This document shows, piece by piece, positions 1 to 8,878 of a stretch of DNA of 64,000 bases. The notes under the pieces are model-generated. The model saw nothing but the letters and a program-made list of their open reading frames with translations. It was not told the DNA's origin and made no database searches. The position numbers and the translations under genes are program-made. The first letter of the stretch is position 1. Every line of letters starts with the position of its first letter. Origin of the DNA: Paenibacillus riograndensis SBR5 (GTDB lineage Bacteria > Bacillota > Bacilli > Paenibacillales > Paenibacillaceae); contig NZ_LN831776.1 in the NCBI RefSeq assembly GCF_000981585.1, positions 3,269,187-3,333,186 of the forward strand, given 5' to 3'.

Positions 1-2
1 TT

Positions 3-425
3 ATGCCGGCAATGGAAACGGATCTGGAAGCCTTTGAGGAGAATTATCGGGATGCGCTGGCCTATCATCGGAGAGCGGAACAATTTTTGCGTCAGAAGCA
101 GCGGCTCAGCCTGGTGTTCAATGTGGGTTCTGTAGCGCTGGAACGGTACCTTGTCGCCTTATGTCACCTTTATGGGCTTGTGCCCCTGAATCATAATTAT
201 ATCTGTCTTATGAATGCTGTAGAAACTGCTGTAGAAGTGCCCAAGGAGTTGAATAAGGAAATCCGGTCGCTGGATTTCATCTTTGGCATCTGCTCGCTGG
301 AGGATTACTTTCATGGTACGCCGGAGCCGGAGGATTCGGCCCGCGTGTTGAACATGTGCGGGAAGGTGCGGGAGCTGTTTGATCCGGCCAGGATAGCCTT
401 GGTAAGAGCTGCGGCGGCGGGCTGA
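3..425 (+). CDS. Hypothetical protein, possibly partial at the 5' end
   Basis: A mostly alpha-helical protein of about 140 residues with no signal peptide or membrane segment. I do not recognise a named family. The helix-rich composition, with conserved-looking charged and aromatic positions (ALAYHRRAEQFL, SVALERYLVALCHLYG), recalls HEPN-type proteins, but no RNase R-x4-6-H motif is clear. The first ATG is two bases from the window edge, so the true start may lie upstream and no ribosome binding site can be judged. The 292 bases after its stop contain no gene that I can support. Confidence 0.55.
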   Translation: MPAMETDLEAFEENYRDALAYHRRAEQFLRQKQRLSLVFNVGSVALERYLVALCHLYGLVPLNHNYICLMNAVETAVEVPKELNKEIRSLDFIFGICSLEDYFHGTPEPEDSARVLNMCGKVRELFDPARIALVRAAAAG

Positions 426-717
426 GAGGCGCATTCATTAGCTTCAGCATGTTGTGATGGAAGACCCGGTGTGAATCCTAGATTGATCATGCGATTCGAC
501 ACACAATTAATAAGCATTCTATTGCACGAACTGCAGTCATGCCCAGAATCGACGCATTCACAATGAAGACTACAGATTTCAAATTCAATCTGGAGAGCTT
601 CCGGGAGCCGACAGCTTAAACTGTGTTCAGGTGCGGGCTGATGGGATTAATGAGGGAGAGAGGTTTACGTGGCTGGCGGGGTTCTTGAACCGGCTAAGCG
701 AAGGGGAGGGAAAGACA

Positions 718-1224
718 ATGCTGGAGCATGTGAGCTATAAGCTGCGGGAGTGCCAGGATCAGGAGCGAATCGGAGCGTTTCTGTCCGTGTCTAGAACCGG
801 CATTGTAGGGATCGGCGGAGACACTTATCCCTATGCGGTTCCGGTCAACTATGTATGGCATCAAGGCTCTATATATTTCCATGGTATGGGCTCAGGCAAA
901 AAAGTACGCCTGCTTGCGGAGCATCCGGCCGTAAGCTTCACCGTATACCGCGAAGACTGCACAGTGACCGATCCGGTTCCCTGCAAGGCGGATACTGCCT
1001 ATTTTAGTGTGATGCTGTTCGGTGAAGCCATCAGGGTCACTGATATGGGCGAGGCTGCCGGAGTGCTTCAAAAGATTCTGGATAAGTATACGCCGGGCTT
1101 CTACAAGCAGGAATTGTCGGCGCGGATGGTGGAGAAATACCGCTCTTCCATGGATGGGAACGGTGCGGCTGTCTACCGGTTGACTCCGGTTCACCTTACA
1201 GCCAAGGAAAATGCGGCTGTCTGA
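718..1224 (+). CDS. Pyridoxamine 5'-phosphate oxidase family protein (NimA-like flavin fold)
   Basis: A 168-residue split-barrel flavin-binding protein of the PNPOx-like/NimA group. The N-terminal part (RIGAFLSVSRTGIVG, then YPYAVPVNYVWHQGSIYFHG) and the GKKVRLLAEHPAVSFTVY stretch are typical of this family, whose members bind FMN, heme or F420 and reduce small molecules. The frame is open back to 631, but a GGGGAGGG site 5 bases before ATG 718 fixes the start. The gene stands alone and is followed by a hairpin terminator. The substrate is not predictable. Confidence 0.85.
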   Translation: MLEHVSYKLRECQDQERIGAFLSVSRTGIVGIGGDTYPYAVPVNYVWHQGSIYFHGMGSGKKVRLLAEHPAVSFTVYREDCTVTDPVPCKADTAYFSVMLFGEAIRVTDMGEAAGVLQKILDKYTPGFYKQELSARMVEKYRSSMDGNGAAVYRLTPVHLTAKENAAV

Positions 1225-1255
1225 GCAAGCCGGATGGCATGCAGCGTAGAATGGC

Positions 1256-1291
1256 AAAACAGCCTTCTGATTCGTAGAGGGCTGTTTTCTT
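1256..1291 (+). terminator. Rho-independent terminator after the PNPOx-like gene
   Basis: A 9-bp perfect stem (AAAACAGCC paired with GGCTGTTTT) with a 15-base loop is followed by T-rich sequence. Its T-containing arm faces the upstream gene. Confidence 0.75.
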
Positions 1292-1474
1292 TGCCTAATA
1301 TGTCATGATGCATAACATTAATAAGATATTTTTAGTCGAAAACACAAAATAGAACCTTCTATAATTGATTTTTTTAACGAAAAAAGATTAAAATACACAC
1401 AATAAGTTATATAATCTAACATATAAATAAATTATCTTTATGAAGTTTAGCGTGAGTGGAGAGGTGAAACGATC

Positions 1475-2521
1475 ATGATAGAGGAAAAGAAGAAACCGGT
1501 GCAAGAAATCGAACTTCCCCGTGATTGCACGTTCTCCCCTGAGGACTGGCGGGTACTGGCTGAATACTGGTATCCGGTGGCAATTGCCGACGAAGTACAG
1601 GACAAACCGCTGGCGGTGAAGCTGCTGGATATGAAGCTGGTGTGCTACCGCAGTGAAGGCAAGGTGGTGATCGCCCGTGATCTTTGCTTCCACCGGGGAG
1701 CGCCGCTGAGCAAAGGCTGGGTGGAGAACGGAGATATTGTCTGTCCGTATCATGGCTTCCGTTACAACTGTGAAGGTAAATGTACCGCTGTACCGGCCCA
1801 TCCCAGCTCCAAAATCTCACCCAAGCTGAAGCTGATCGTCTATCCGGCGGTGGAGCGCTATGGCCTGATCTGGACCTGTCTGGGTTCTGCGGCGGAGCAG
1901 ATTCCGGATTTCCCGGGCTGGGAAGACCCGGACTATATCAATATTTTGCCGCCGGGCTTCGATATTGCCGGTTCGTCCGGCCGCCAGATGGAGGGGTTCC
2001 TCGACGTCTCCCATTTCGCTTATGTGCATACAGCTACCTTTGGTGACCGGAACAATACAGAGGTTCCACAGTACAAGGTCAGACGCGAGGGCAATGAGCT
2101 GGTCGCTGAATACTGGAGTACAGTAAGCAACTATGGAAAAGGCCAAGAGAACCCGGCACCGGAGGGCTTCATGTGGCTGCGTGAATTCCGCGTGTTCCCG
2201 CCATTTGCGGCTTCCCTTACCGTGTATTTCCCGGACGAAGGCAGGCTCAACATTCTAAACTGTGCTTCCCCGGTATCCGCACGCTATACGCGGTTGTTCT
2301 GTCCGATTACCAGAAACTTCGACAAGAGTGCGCCGGTCGAGGATACGATTAAGTTCAATCTGCAGGTCTTTGCAGAAGACGCGGATATGGTGGAGGCGCA
2401 GACGCCGGAGGATCTGCCGCTTGATCTGCAGGCCGAAGCGCATATCCCGGCTGACCGCACATCCATCGCTTACCGCCAGCTGCTGACTGAACTGGGCCTG
2501 GGCCGGTCTTATACGTCATAA
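1475..2521 (+). CDS. Rieske non-heme iron oxygenase (aromatic ring-hydroxylating/demethylase type)
   Basis: A 348-residue oxygenase alpha-type subunit. The N-terminal Rieske domain carries the [2Fe-2S] ligands C71-x-H73 and C90-x2-H93. The catalytic domain has the mononuclear iron motif D177-x2-H180-x4-H185, and an acidic EDADMVEAQ stretch near residue 305 probably supplies the third ligand. The size and layout fit VanA/PAO-like single-component oxygenases acting on aromatic or cyclic substrates with an external reductase. No reductase or ferredoxin gene is adjacent, so electrons must come from elsewhere. The start ATG follows GGAGAGGTG. The upstream 100 bases are very AT-rich and suit a promoter. 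Confidence 0.88.
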   Translation: MIEEKKKPVQEIELPRDCTFSPEDWRVLAEYWYPVAIADEVQDKPLAVKLLDMKLVCYRSEGKVVIARDLCFHRGAPLSKGWVENGDIVCPYHGFRYNCEGKCTAVPAHPSSKISPKLKLIVYPAVERYGLIWTCLGSAAEQIPDFPGWEDPDYINILPPGFDIAGSSGRQMEGFLDVSHFAYVHTATFGDRNNTEVPQYKVRREGNELVAEYWSTVSNYGKGQENPAPEGFMWLREFRVFPPFAASLTVYFPDEGRLNILNCASPVSARYTRLFCPITRNFDKSAPVEDTIKFNLQVFAEDADMVEAQTPEDLPLDLQAEAHIPADRTSIAYRQLLTELGLGRSYTS

Positions 2522-2744
2522 ATAGTGGAGCATTCTATCGCTTGGTATCCACATTCCCTTCCTGTATCTGTTCTCCGGAGCAGCGTGCGGGAAGGGTTTT
2601 TGTGTTTTCTACCGTCCACTGGAGAATGTAGGCCCATGTCTGATAAAATAGAAATGTAGATGGTAGAATGAATACACAATGATTCCAGACTGTACCGGCG
2701 GCGGCGCAATGCAGGACCGGCATCAACCCAAAGGAGACTTGATT

Positions 2745-3653
2745 GTGGACGAGAAATTGAAGCAGGCTTATGAAAGGTTGGGGGTTCCTGAAACCGTAAC
2801 CAGAGAGGAATTGAACAAAAGGTTCGATCTGCTGCTAAGACGGCGGCGCTCCTTAACCACTGAAGCGGAAATTGCCGCCTATGAAGAGGAGTTTCAGGCC
2901 ATCAAGTTGATTCTCGATGCGAGAGACCAGCAGGAAATTCAAGAGGCTGAAGACCAGCGGCTGGCCAAATACGGCAGTCTTGCGGGCGGAGCACGTAAAT
3001 GGGAACGCTTTATGCGGCTCTATAAGACCCATGTCATCATTTCCATTATCGCGGTAATCGTGCTTATCTTTGCCGGAAACGCGCTATATAACAACTGGCA
3101 GCATAAAAAGTATCTGGCCACCCTGCCGCCGGTTGATGCGAAGATTATGTTCATAGGCAATTTCGGCGTGAAGGACGAAGACGGCAAAATGGATGCGCTG
3201 AACCAGGCGATTATCGAGCAGTACCCGGAATGGAAGCGGGTGGACAGCAGCATGGTCTATCTTCCCAAGACAGGCGAGGGCCCGGATACCCTGGATATGA
3301 ATTATTTGCAAAAAGCCGTAGTCGAGCTGGCAGCAAACACGCCGGATATTCTGATCCTTGATGAAGCTACGCTTGAATGGATCGGCAAGCAGGATGGGTT
3401 TCAGAATCTGGAGCCCATTCTGGCGGATGGCAAGATTTCCAAAGACGATCCCCGCCTGAAGTGGGGAAAGGTGGGAGAGAGCACTGAGGAACAGCTGTAC
3501 GCTGTTGACATCACGGACTCGAAGTTTGTGTCCTCCCTGCCGATCAACCATAACACCAAGTCTATTGAAATTGGAGTGCTGGGCGGAGATGAACCGAAGG
3601 AGAAAATCATTCAATTTGTGAAGCATATCGCCGAGGAGGGCGCAGCCCAGTAG
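2745..3653 (+). CDS. Membrane protein with N-terminal J-domain-like region
   Basis: About 302 residues. The first 70 (LKQAYERLGVPETVTREEL, then EEFQAIKLILDAR) look like a J-domain/Rossmann-free helical module of the kind annotated as J domain-containing in Paenibacillus, but the HPD signature of true DnaJ proteins is absent. One transmembrane helix follows around residues 90-115 (HVIISIIAVIVLIFAG), and then an extracytoplasmic domain of about 170 residues with no recognised family. The frame extends to 2679, but an AAAGGAGA site 7 bases before GTG 2745 indicates that start. Function is unknown; scaffolding or chaperone-like recruitment is only a guess. Confidence 0.75.
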   Translation: MDEKLKQAYERLGVPETVTREELNKRFDLLLRRRRSLTTEAEIAAYEEEFQAIKLILDARDQQEIQEAEDQRLAKYGSLAGGARKWERFMRLYKTHVIISIIAVIVLIFAGNALYNNWQHKKYLATLPPVDAKIMFIGNFGVKDEDGKMDALNQAIIEQYPEWKRVDSSMVYLPKTGEGPDTLDMNYLQKAVVELAANTPDILILDEATLEWIGKQDGFQNLEPILADGKISKDDPRLKWGKVGESTEEQLYAVDITDSKFVSSLPINHNTKSIEIGVLGGDEPKEKIIQFVKHIAEEGAAQ

Positions 3654-3714
3654 AGATTTGTTTCAGGAGGCTTCCTGCATCCCGTTTTTGCAGCCTCAAT
3701 AGATGGATAACAAG

Positions 3715-3758
3715 AATGGCGGAACAGAAGGGCACAATGCCTTTCAAGTTCCGCCATT
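3715..3758. terminator. Convergent hairpin between the J-like gene and pdxK
   Basis: An 11-bp perfect stem (AATGGCGGAAC with GTTCCGCCATT) encloses a second 7-bp stem. It sits between two convergent genes. T-tracts are weak on both sides, so it is a probable bidirectional terminator rather than a classical one. Confidence 0.55.
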
Positions 3759-3838
3759 ATTTGTGTTCAAGCATCTGCCGCTGTACGCTGAAGGATCAAC
3801 TGCAGCAGGTGTACACCTTGCTATGTCTTGTCCCGGTA

Positions 3839-4651
3839 TTAACGCTCCAGCCGGTAGCCGCCGTGGAAGACAGGGCCGACATATTGGTTAAACGCGTAGC
3901 CGCTGCGGATGGCAGCGGAGACGAAGTCCTTGGCTTTTACCACTGCATCATGGACAGACAAGCCGTTGGCCAGACCGCCTGTGATGGCAGCGGCAAAGGT
4001 GCAGCCTGCTCCGTGGTTGTAGGCCGGTTCAATTTTGGCTGTTTCCAGCACGGTATATTCAGAGCCGTCAAAGAACACATCTATGGCCAGATCGCCGCCC
4101 AGCGCTTTGCCGCCTTTGACGACCACATTTTGGGTGCCGAGAGCATGGATCAGGCGTGCAGCTTCTTTCATTTCGTCAATGGATGTCAGCTTGCCCAGCC
4201 CGGACAACACGCCGGCTTCGAACAGATTGGGTGTAGCCACTGTGGCGAGAGGCAGCAGCAGATCACGGATCGCATTTGCGCTCTCCGGATTCAGGACTTC
4301 ATCTTCCCCTTTGCAGACCATAACCGGATCAATGACTACGTTGGTCTGCAGATTTTCCTTGATCGCTTTTTCTGCCACCTTAACGATATCCACACTGCCC
4401 AGCATGCCGGTCTTCATGGCATCGACAGGACCCCCTGCGAACACGGTTTTCAGCTGCTCTGCAACGATGGCCGCATCAATCGGATAGACATTGTGATGCC
4501 AGCCGTTATCCGGGTCCATCGTAACAATAGTGGTCAAAGCGCTGAAGCCGTAGGTGCCATACTCCTCAAAGGTTTTGAGGTCGGCCTGGATGCCGGCGCC
4601 TCCGCTGGAGTCACTTCCGGCAATGGTTAGAGCTTTAATAATTTTTGACAA
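3839..4651 (-). CDS. pdxK: Pyridoxine/pyridoxal/pyridoxamine kinase (ThiD-like fold)
   Basis: A 270-residue ribokinase-superfamily enzyme. The N-terminus ([20 protein letters not shown]) and the anion-hole motif [16 protein letters not shown] are diagnostic of the ThiD/PdxK group. From memory, the sequence follows the Bacillus subtilis PdxK (formerly YwdB) closely along its whole length, including DAMKTGML and [12 protein letters not shown]. It phosphorylates B6 vitamers for the pyridoxal phosphate salvage pathway and may retain HMP kinase activity. It is a single-gene unit. A long open frame on the opposite strand is a shadow of it. Confidence 0.92.
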   Translation of the reverse strand: MSKIIKALTIAGSDSSGGAGIQADLKTFEEYGTYGFSALTTIVTMDPDNGWHHNVYPIDAAIVAEQLKTVFAGGPVDAMKTGMLGSVDIVKVAEKAIKENLQTNVVIDPVMVCKGEDEVLNPESANAIRDLLLPLATVATPNLFEAGVLSGLGKLTSIDEMKEAARLIHALGTQNVVVKGGKALGGDLAIDVFFDGSEYTVLETAKIEPAYNHGAGCTFAAAITGGLANGLSVHDAVVKAKDFVSAAIRSGYAFNQYVGPVFHGGYRLER

Positions 4652-4784
4652 AGCGAACGTCCCCTTCTGGTATATGAATAGATAAAGCTTGATTCAGGTG
4701 GAATCTTTTAAACTCTACGATATTATAACAAAAAACATTCCCGGTGTCCGCACTCCGGCAGGAGGTTGTACGGGTAAGGTATGT

Positions 4785-6224
4785 CTATTTGCTGTCCAGG
4801 CTGCTTAACGCAAGCTTGATGGCCTTGTCATAACGGTAAGGCTCCGCACTGTCGCCGCCCATCCAATACACTGCAAGAAACTTGCCGCCCCGGAAAATAT
4901 GGGGATAAATCCGGACACCCCCATCGTTGGTTGTACGGTTAATCGCAAGCTTCAGCGCTTCCAGGCCAGCGGCGCATTGCTCTGCATTGTCGTAAGTATA
5001 GACAGACAGCCGGTCCGGACGCGCGGGGGTATCGGTTTTGTCGATCAGCAGCTCATCCGGCCACTTGCCTGCCAGCTCTTTTTTGAATAAATGCTCTTCG
5101 TTGTCAGGGACACGGCTCAATTTCATTCCCCGCTGCTCCAGAGCGAGGTAAAGGGATTCTGCTGTATAATCCTTATAGTCTGCGGCAGTGTCCGAATTCT
5201 GGACAGCAGGGAGTAGAAGCGGACCGTGATAGGTTGTAAAAAAGCGAAGGATGGTGTCGGTTACGTCCTGCGCCGCAGCACCGGGAGAGGCGGTCAGCTC
5301 CAGCTTACGGAAAAGATAACCCCATTCCCCTTCCTCATAATAGGCCGCTCCATCCGTTTGATAACCTTGGGTTTCCGCTGCTAGCGCATACCGCACGGTC
5401 CGGGCGTCTGCGCCTGAGGTACCTGCTGTTTCCTGCCGGAGGAATGCCGGTGGATCGGCAGTGAACCCCTTCTCATTAGCCCAGCCCGCCTTCCCGGGGA
5501 AATAAGTTCCGATACTGCCGACTGCGCAGCCTGTGCACCCCCAGGCATTATCGGAGTACTCCATAGTCTGCTCCGGGTTCTCCGGGTCTGCAAACGTCAC
5601 CCCATAGGAGCCGTTGGCTCCGGTTACCGCCGAAGCCTTCCAGCCTGCCGGAGCCAGCAGAACATAAGCACTGCCCGTGTCGGCCTGAAAGACTAGTGCC
5701 GCCTGGAGTTTGCCTTCCATCGCTGAAGGCAGTCTGAAAGTCATGCCGGGCAACGCGGGAGGAGTGTAGGACGCCGGACTGTTCCCGTCATCCAGAGCAG
5801 GAACCGAAATCATGGCTGTCAGCGGGAGCGATATTTCTACGCCTTCAGCATCTGAAGAAGGGAAGGAGACGGCGGCAGCATAATTGCTGGCGATCCCGAC
5901 TACATGGTCATTGCGGGCGCCGCTTTGACCGTTGCCGGACGGAATGACGTCGATATTCCCGCTTTCTTGCGGAGTAACAGCCGGCATGACTGCGGCAGCA
6001 GGTGATCCGGCGGGAGGGCCGGGCTTCAGGCTGTTGAAACCGAACCACAGAATCATTGCCGCAAGCGGCAGCAGCACAGCGGCGTAGCGCCAGCCCTTGA
6101 ACGGCTTTGGCCCTGGATCCCCTAGACGACTCTCAACATTCTCCCGCATTTGGGCAGTGAAATGTGTGTTGTCGAAAGGCTTCTGCTTCAGTTGTTTTTC
6201 CCATTCCTCAGGTATTTTGCTCAT
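4785..6224 (-). CDS. Membrane-anchored anti-sigma-like protein paired with the ECF sigma factor
   Basis: About 479 residues: a cytoplasmic N-terminus of around 48 residues, one transmembrane helix (AAVLLPLAAMILWFGF), then a long extracytoplasmic part with two or more mixed alpha/beta domains and a CTGC pair near residue 230. The ATG is in an ATGA overlap with the sigma gene stop and has its own AAAGGAGC site, so the two are translationally coupled. A single-pass protein directly behind an ECF sigma gene usually holds the sigma factor at the membrane until a signal arrives. No zinc ZAS motif (HxxxCxxC) is visible, so the anti-sigma role rests on context. Confidence 0.75.
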   Translation of the reverse strand: MSKIPEEWEKQLKQKPFDNTHFTAQMRENVESRLGDPGPKPFKGWRYAAVLLPLAAMILWFGFNSLKPGPPAGSPAAAVMPAVTPQESGNIDVIPSGNGQSGARNDHVVGIASNYAAAVSFPSSDAEGVEISLPLTAMISVPALDDGNSPASYTPPALPGMTFRLPSAMEGKLQAALVFQADTGSAYVLLAPAGWKASAVTGANGSYGVTFADPENPEQTMEYSDNAWGCTGCAVGSIGTYFPGKAGWANEKGFTADPPAFLRQETAGTSGADARTVRYALAAETQGYQTDGAAYYEEGEWGYLFRKLELTASPGAAAQDVTDTILRFFTTYHGPLLLPAVQNSDTAADYKDYTAESLYLALEQRGMKLSRVPDNEEHLFKKELAGKWPDELLIDKTDTPARPDRLSVYTYDNAEQCAAGLEALKLAINRTTNDGGVRIYPHIFRGGKFLAVYWMGGDSAEPYRYDKAIKLALSSLDSK

Positions 6225-6757
6225 GATTTTCCCAGCTCCTTTTCCCAACCTTCTTTTGCTTTCTGTCTCGCGCGGTGAAGTCTCGATTTGGCCGCAGGCA
6301 GTGAAATGTCCAGAAGCCCGGCCAGTTCCTCCATACTGAGGCCATAGTGGGCATACAGCATCAGCACTTCTCTATGCTTGCGGGGCAACTGCAGGACGAT
6401 TTTCCATACCTCGCTGCTCAGGGATTGCTGCATGTACACCTCTTCCGCCGAAGGGCTGAATGACTTCCCGCCAGCACTTTCCTGAAGGGTTACCCGCCGT
6501 ATAAAGCTGCTGCTTCTGTAGGAGAGCCAGCGGTTACGGGTGATCTGCAGCAGCCAGGTCCGGACCGCAGCTTCACCGCGAAAGGTATTCATATATTTGT
6601 AGGCCCGGATGAAGGTCTCCTGGGCGATGTCATCGGCAGCGCTTCGGCTGCGGGTCAGATAGTAGGCATAGTTCCACACATCATCGCCATAGTTCTCCAT
6701 AAGGGTCTGTAATGCCCCGGCGGTCATGGTGGCTGCTTCGTTCGTTACGATAGACAT
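6221..6757 (-). CDS. ECF-type RNA polymerase sigma factor
   Basis: 178 residues with sigma-70 region 2 (SAADDIAQETFIRAYKY, residues about 38-55) and region 4 (LPRKHREVLMLYAHYGLSMEELA, then AAKSRLHRAR, residues about 120-170). There is no region 3, as in extracytoplasmic-function sigma factors. It directs RNA polymerase to a small stress regulon and is co-transcribed with the downstream membrane partner. The unusual point is its translation start: an uninterrupted run of 12 G lies five bases before the ATG, where a normal ribosome binding site would be. Confidence 0.92.
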   Translation of the reverse strand: MSIVTNEAATMTAGALQTLMENYGDDVWNYAYYLTRSRSAADDIAQETFIRAYKYMNTFRGEAAVRTWLLQITRNRWLSYRSSSFIRRVTLQESAGGKSFSPSAEEVYMQQSLSSEVWKIVLQLPRKHREVLMLYAHYGLSMEELAGLLDISLPAAKSRLHRARQKAKEGWEKELGKS

Positions 6758-6762
6758 GCGGT

Positions 6763-6774
6763 CCCCCCCCCCCC
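6763..6774 (-). promoter_or_regulatory. G12 homopolymer in place of the sigma factor ribosome binding site
   Basis: On the minus strand, 12 consecutive G (written as C on the plus strand) precede the sigma start by five bases, with GA just upstream giving a GAGGGG-type Shine-Dalgarno. Homopolymers of this length slip during replication, so spacing and strength of the site could vary between cells. Confidence 0.6.
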
Positions 6775-6948
6775 TCGTTCAAATACTCGTCTACTGTATT
6801 GACCTCTGCATTCCTGGAAAGGTTTCTTTTTTTGTGTGAAAAAATAGAAGGGAAATGGGAACAGGCGGAAAGGGCGGTGGGTAGGAGGCGGGTTCTCACC
6901 GGAGCAAACTGCATATCCATATAGAAGCACAATGTTTAGGAGGCTGCC

Positions 6949-8061
6949 ATGATCGAAATCAGTTTATGCATGATCGTCCGCAACGAAGAGAACAGTCTGC
7001 CCCGCTGCCTGTCTTCCGCAGTATCCATTGCAGATGAGATCGTTGTCGTAGATACGGGGTCGACAGACCGGACCAAAGAAATTGCCGCGTCTTTTGGGGC
7101 GGTGATTTATGATTTTACGTGGATCGAGGATTTCTCGGCGGCCCGGAACTTTGCCTTCAGCAAGGCGACCAAGGACTATATCCTGTGGCTGGATGCCGAT
7201 GATTACCTGAAGGATAAGGATCAGGAGCTTTTCAGAGGACTCAAAACCAGTCTTCCGGGACATGTGGACAGCGTGAATATGCCATATAATCTTGCTTTTG
7301 ACGCTGCTGGCAATGTGGTGACCTCACTTCGCCGCAACCGGCTGGTCCGCCGCAGCTGCAATTTCAAATGGATAGGACCGGTGCACGAATATCTGGAGGT
7401 GTACGGCCCATCCTACAGCAGTGATGTCTGCATTACACATGAAAAAGACAAGGCCTACACGGACCGCAATCTGCGGATTTACCAGAAACGGGCCGCAGCC
7501 GGTGAAGCCTTCTCCCCCCGGGACCAATACTATTACGCGAATGAGTTGCGGGACCACGGGATGCATGAGGAGGCGTGCCGGTACTATACCCTTTTTCTGG
7601 AAGGGGGGCAGGGCTGGATCGAGGATAATTACCAGGCCTGCCTGCGGCTTGCCGAATGCCAGGAACGGTTGGGGAACAGGGAGGAAGCTTTTCAGGCACT
7701 CTGCCGGACACTGAAGATCGATAAGCCGCGGGCGGAATTCTGCTGCAGACTGGGTGCCTGGCACTTGGAGAAGAATCAGCTGCATCAGGCCGTCTACTGG
7801 TATGAGCTCGCTGTGATGCTGCCCCGGCAGAATGACTCCATGGGCATACGCAATGAAAGCTACAGCACCTGGCTGCCTAATCTGCAGCTGGCATTATGCT
7901 ATGACCGTCTTGGACAGCACGAGAAGGCTAACCTGTTCAATGAAACGGCATTGCGTTATCATCCGGCCCATCCCAGCATGCTGTATAACCGGAATTATTT
8001 CAAAACCCTGCTCGGTGATAAATATGTCGCGCTGCAGCCCATAGCAGAGCAGGCAGAGTAA
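6949..8061 (+). CDS. Family 2 glycosyltransferase with C-terminal TPR region
   Basis: 370 residues. The GT-A domain starts immediately with SLCMIVRNEENSLPRCLSS, carries the nucleotide-sugar signature VVVDTGSTDRT and the metal-binding LWLDADD (DxD-like) near residue 85. Residues about 200-350 are tetratricopeptide-like helices (DNYQACLRLAECQERLGNREEAF). This architecture is shared with SunS-type protein and peptide glycosyltransferases and with many Paenibacillus cell-surface enzymes. It is cytoplasmic. A strong TTAGGAGG site precedes the ATG. The acceptor is unknown; no peptide precursor is adjacent. Confidence 0.88.
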   Translation: MIEISLCMIVRNEENSLPRCLSSAVSIADEIVVVDTGSTDRTKEIAASFGAVIYDFTWIEDFSAARNFAFSKATKDYILWLDADDYLKDKDQELFRGLKTSLPGHVDSVNMPYNLAFDAAGNVVTSLRRNRLVRRSCNFKWIGPVHEYLEVYGPSYSSDVCITHEKDKAYTDRNLRIYQKRAAAGEAFSPRDQYYYANELRDHGMHEEACRYYTLFLEGGQGWIEDNYQACLRLAECQERLGNREEAFQALCRTLKIDKPRAEFCCRLGAWHLEKNQLHQAVYWYELAVMLPRQNDSMGIRNESYSTWLPNLQLALCYDRLGQHEKANLFNETALRYHPAHPSMLYNRNYFKTLLGDKYVALQPIAEQAE

Positions 8062-8095
8062 GTGAGGAAAGTGAGATGTCTTTGGACTGAAACGT

Positions 8096-8186
8096 CTGCG
8101 GATAGCTCGCGAAGGAATAGGGTGATCCTTCTTCAGCATGCCCCCGTTGATTTTGGAGCGGTGGGGGATTCCTGCGGCCGTAAGCC
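8096..8186. repeat. Outer module of dispersed intergenic repeat, copy 1
   Basis: The stretch from CTGCGGATAGC through GAAGGAATAGGG and CAGCATGCCCCCGTTGAT to GCGGCCGTAAGCC is matched in two separate pieces at 45331-45393 and 45731-45767. The pieces are joined here but apart there, so the repeat is mosaic. No coding potential is seen. Confidence 0.75.
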
Positions 8187-8298
8187 GAAGGCCAGCTTGC
8201 CCGGAAACAAAGGCGGAAATACCGTTGTTGGAGTGAAGAAGGCCGAGTTTTGAGGGGGGAGCCAGTCTAAAATTCCTAATTCCAACTAGCAATTACTT

Positions 8299-8576
8299 AC
8301 CGGTTTCTTCGCAGGTGCTAGTTGGAAAAAGGGAACTTATTTTTCCGGAAATAAAGAAATCCTGAGATTGAAGTGGAAAAAGTAAACTTAATTGGGCCAC
8401 ATTTCTGGTCCAATGGCGAAATGGGCTGAATTAGTGTCCCTTTTTCCACTTCATCTGCCCGAGGATAGGGTACTCCGGCAAATTAGTTAACCTTATTCCA
8501 CTTAAAGAGTTGCCGTAGGATTCATGGGGAATCGTTCTCCAGGTAACGCTAGAATAAAGACGGCTGCGCTGTCCCG
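8299..8576. repeat. Dispersed intergenic repeat, copy 1 core (278 bp)
   Basis: This block matches 45771-46047 with about 19 differences in 278 positions (about 93% identity by hand alignment). It contains four related 20-25 bp motifs of the form AAGTGGAAAAAGG.ACACTAA, two on each strand, so the element is built of inverted pairs. It has no credible open frame. It lies between a glycosyltransferase and an SGNH hydrolase gene facing each other. Confidence 0.88.
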
Positions 8577-8632
8577 TAGAGGAGAGTATGTCCGTTTTTG
8601 TTCCAAAAAAGGAATATATTTCTGTCGCTCGC

Positions 8633-8706
8633 GGACACAGAAGCCCTTATATTGTTCATTTGAGTCCAAAATGATGGGTAAGGAGAGGTTTAGCGGATTC
8701 TCAGTC
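8633..8706. repeat. Third module of the dispersed repeat, copy 1
   Basis: The segment beginning GGACACAGAAGCCCTTATAT and ending TCAGTCC has a diverged counterpart at 45600-45676 (GGACTCAGAAGCCGTTATAT, ending GAGTCC). Its ends are themselves loosely inverted (GGACnCAG with CTnAGTCC). In copy 2 it lies on the other side of the core, again showing shuffled modules. Confidence 0.55.
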
Positions 8707-8786
8707 CGGATAATCTGCAGAACCCGCTGATCCGCCTCAATAACGGATCTCCTGTCCTCAATAGAAAGCAATCGACTGGATTAAAA

Positions 8787-8820
8787 GAACCCGCTGCACG
8801 TCCGGATGTGCAGCGGGTTC
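8787..8820 (-). terminator. Terminator of the SGNH hydrolase gene
   Basis: A 13-bp perfect stem (GAACCCGCTGCAC with GTGCAGCGGGTTC) and 8-base loop is followed on the minus strand by TTTTAAT. Confidence 0.85.
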
Positions 8821-8878
8821 TGCCTGTTCCATTAAATTCTGTTCCATTAAATAAGGGAACAGGGCCGGCGGCAATGGA

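Noticed and set aside
450..480. GGAAGACCCGGTGTGAATCC resembles the B12-box of cobalamin riboswitches
   Set aside because: None of the other conserved riboswitch elements is found around it, and no cobalamin gene follows.
3716..4630. Long open frame of about 300 codons on the plus strand opposite pdxK
   Set aside because: It is a shadow of pdxK: no ribosome binding site, atypical composition rich in Cys, Gln and His, while the minus strand encodes a clear kinase.
6681..6932. Minus-strand frame reading through the G12 tract
   Set aside because: Poly-Gly from a homopolymer, no start site, and it overlaps the sigma gene in another frame.
8096..8706. Insertion sequence
   Set aside because: No transposase frame and no terminal inverted repeats with target duplications were found in either copy.
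8825..8855. Two direct copies of TGTTCCATTAAAT
   Set aside because: A short local duplication in a 3' untranslated region; no evidence of an insertion or function.
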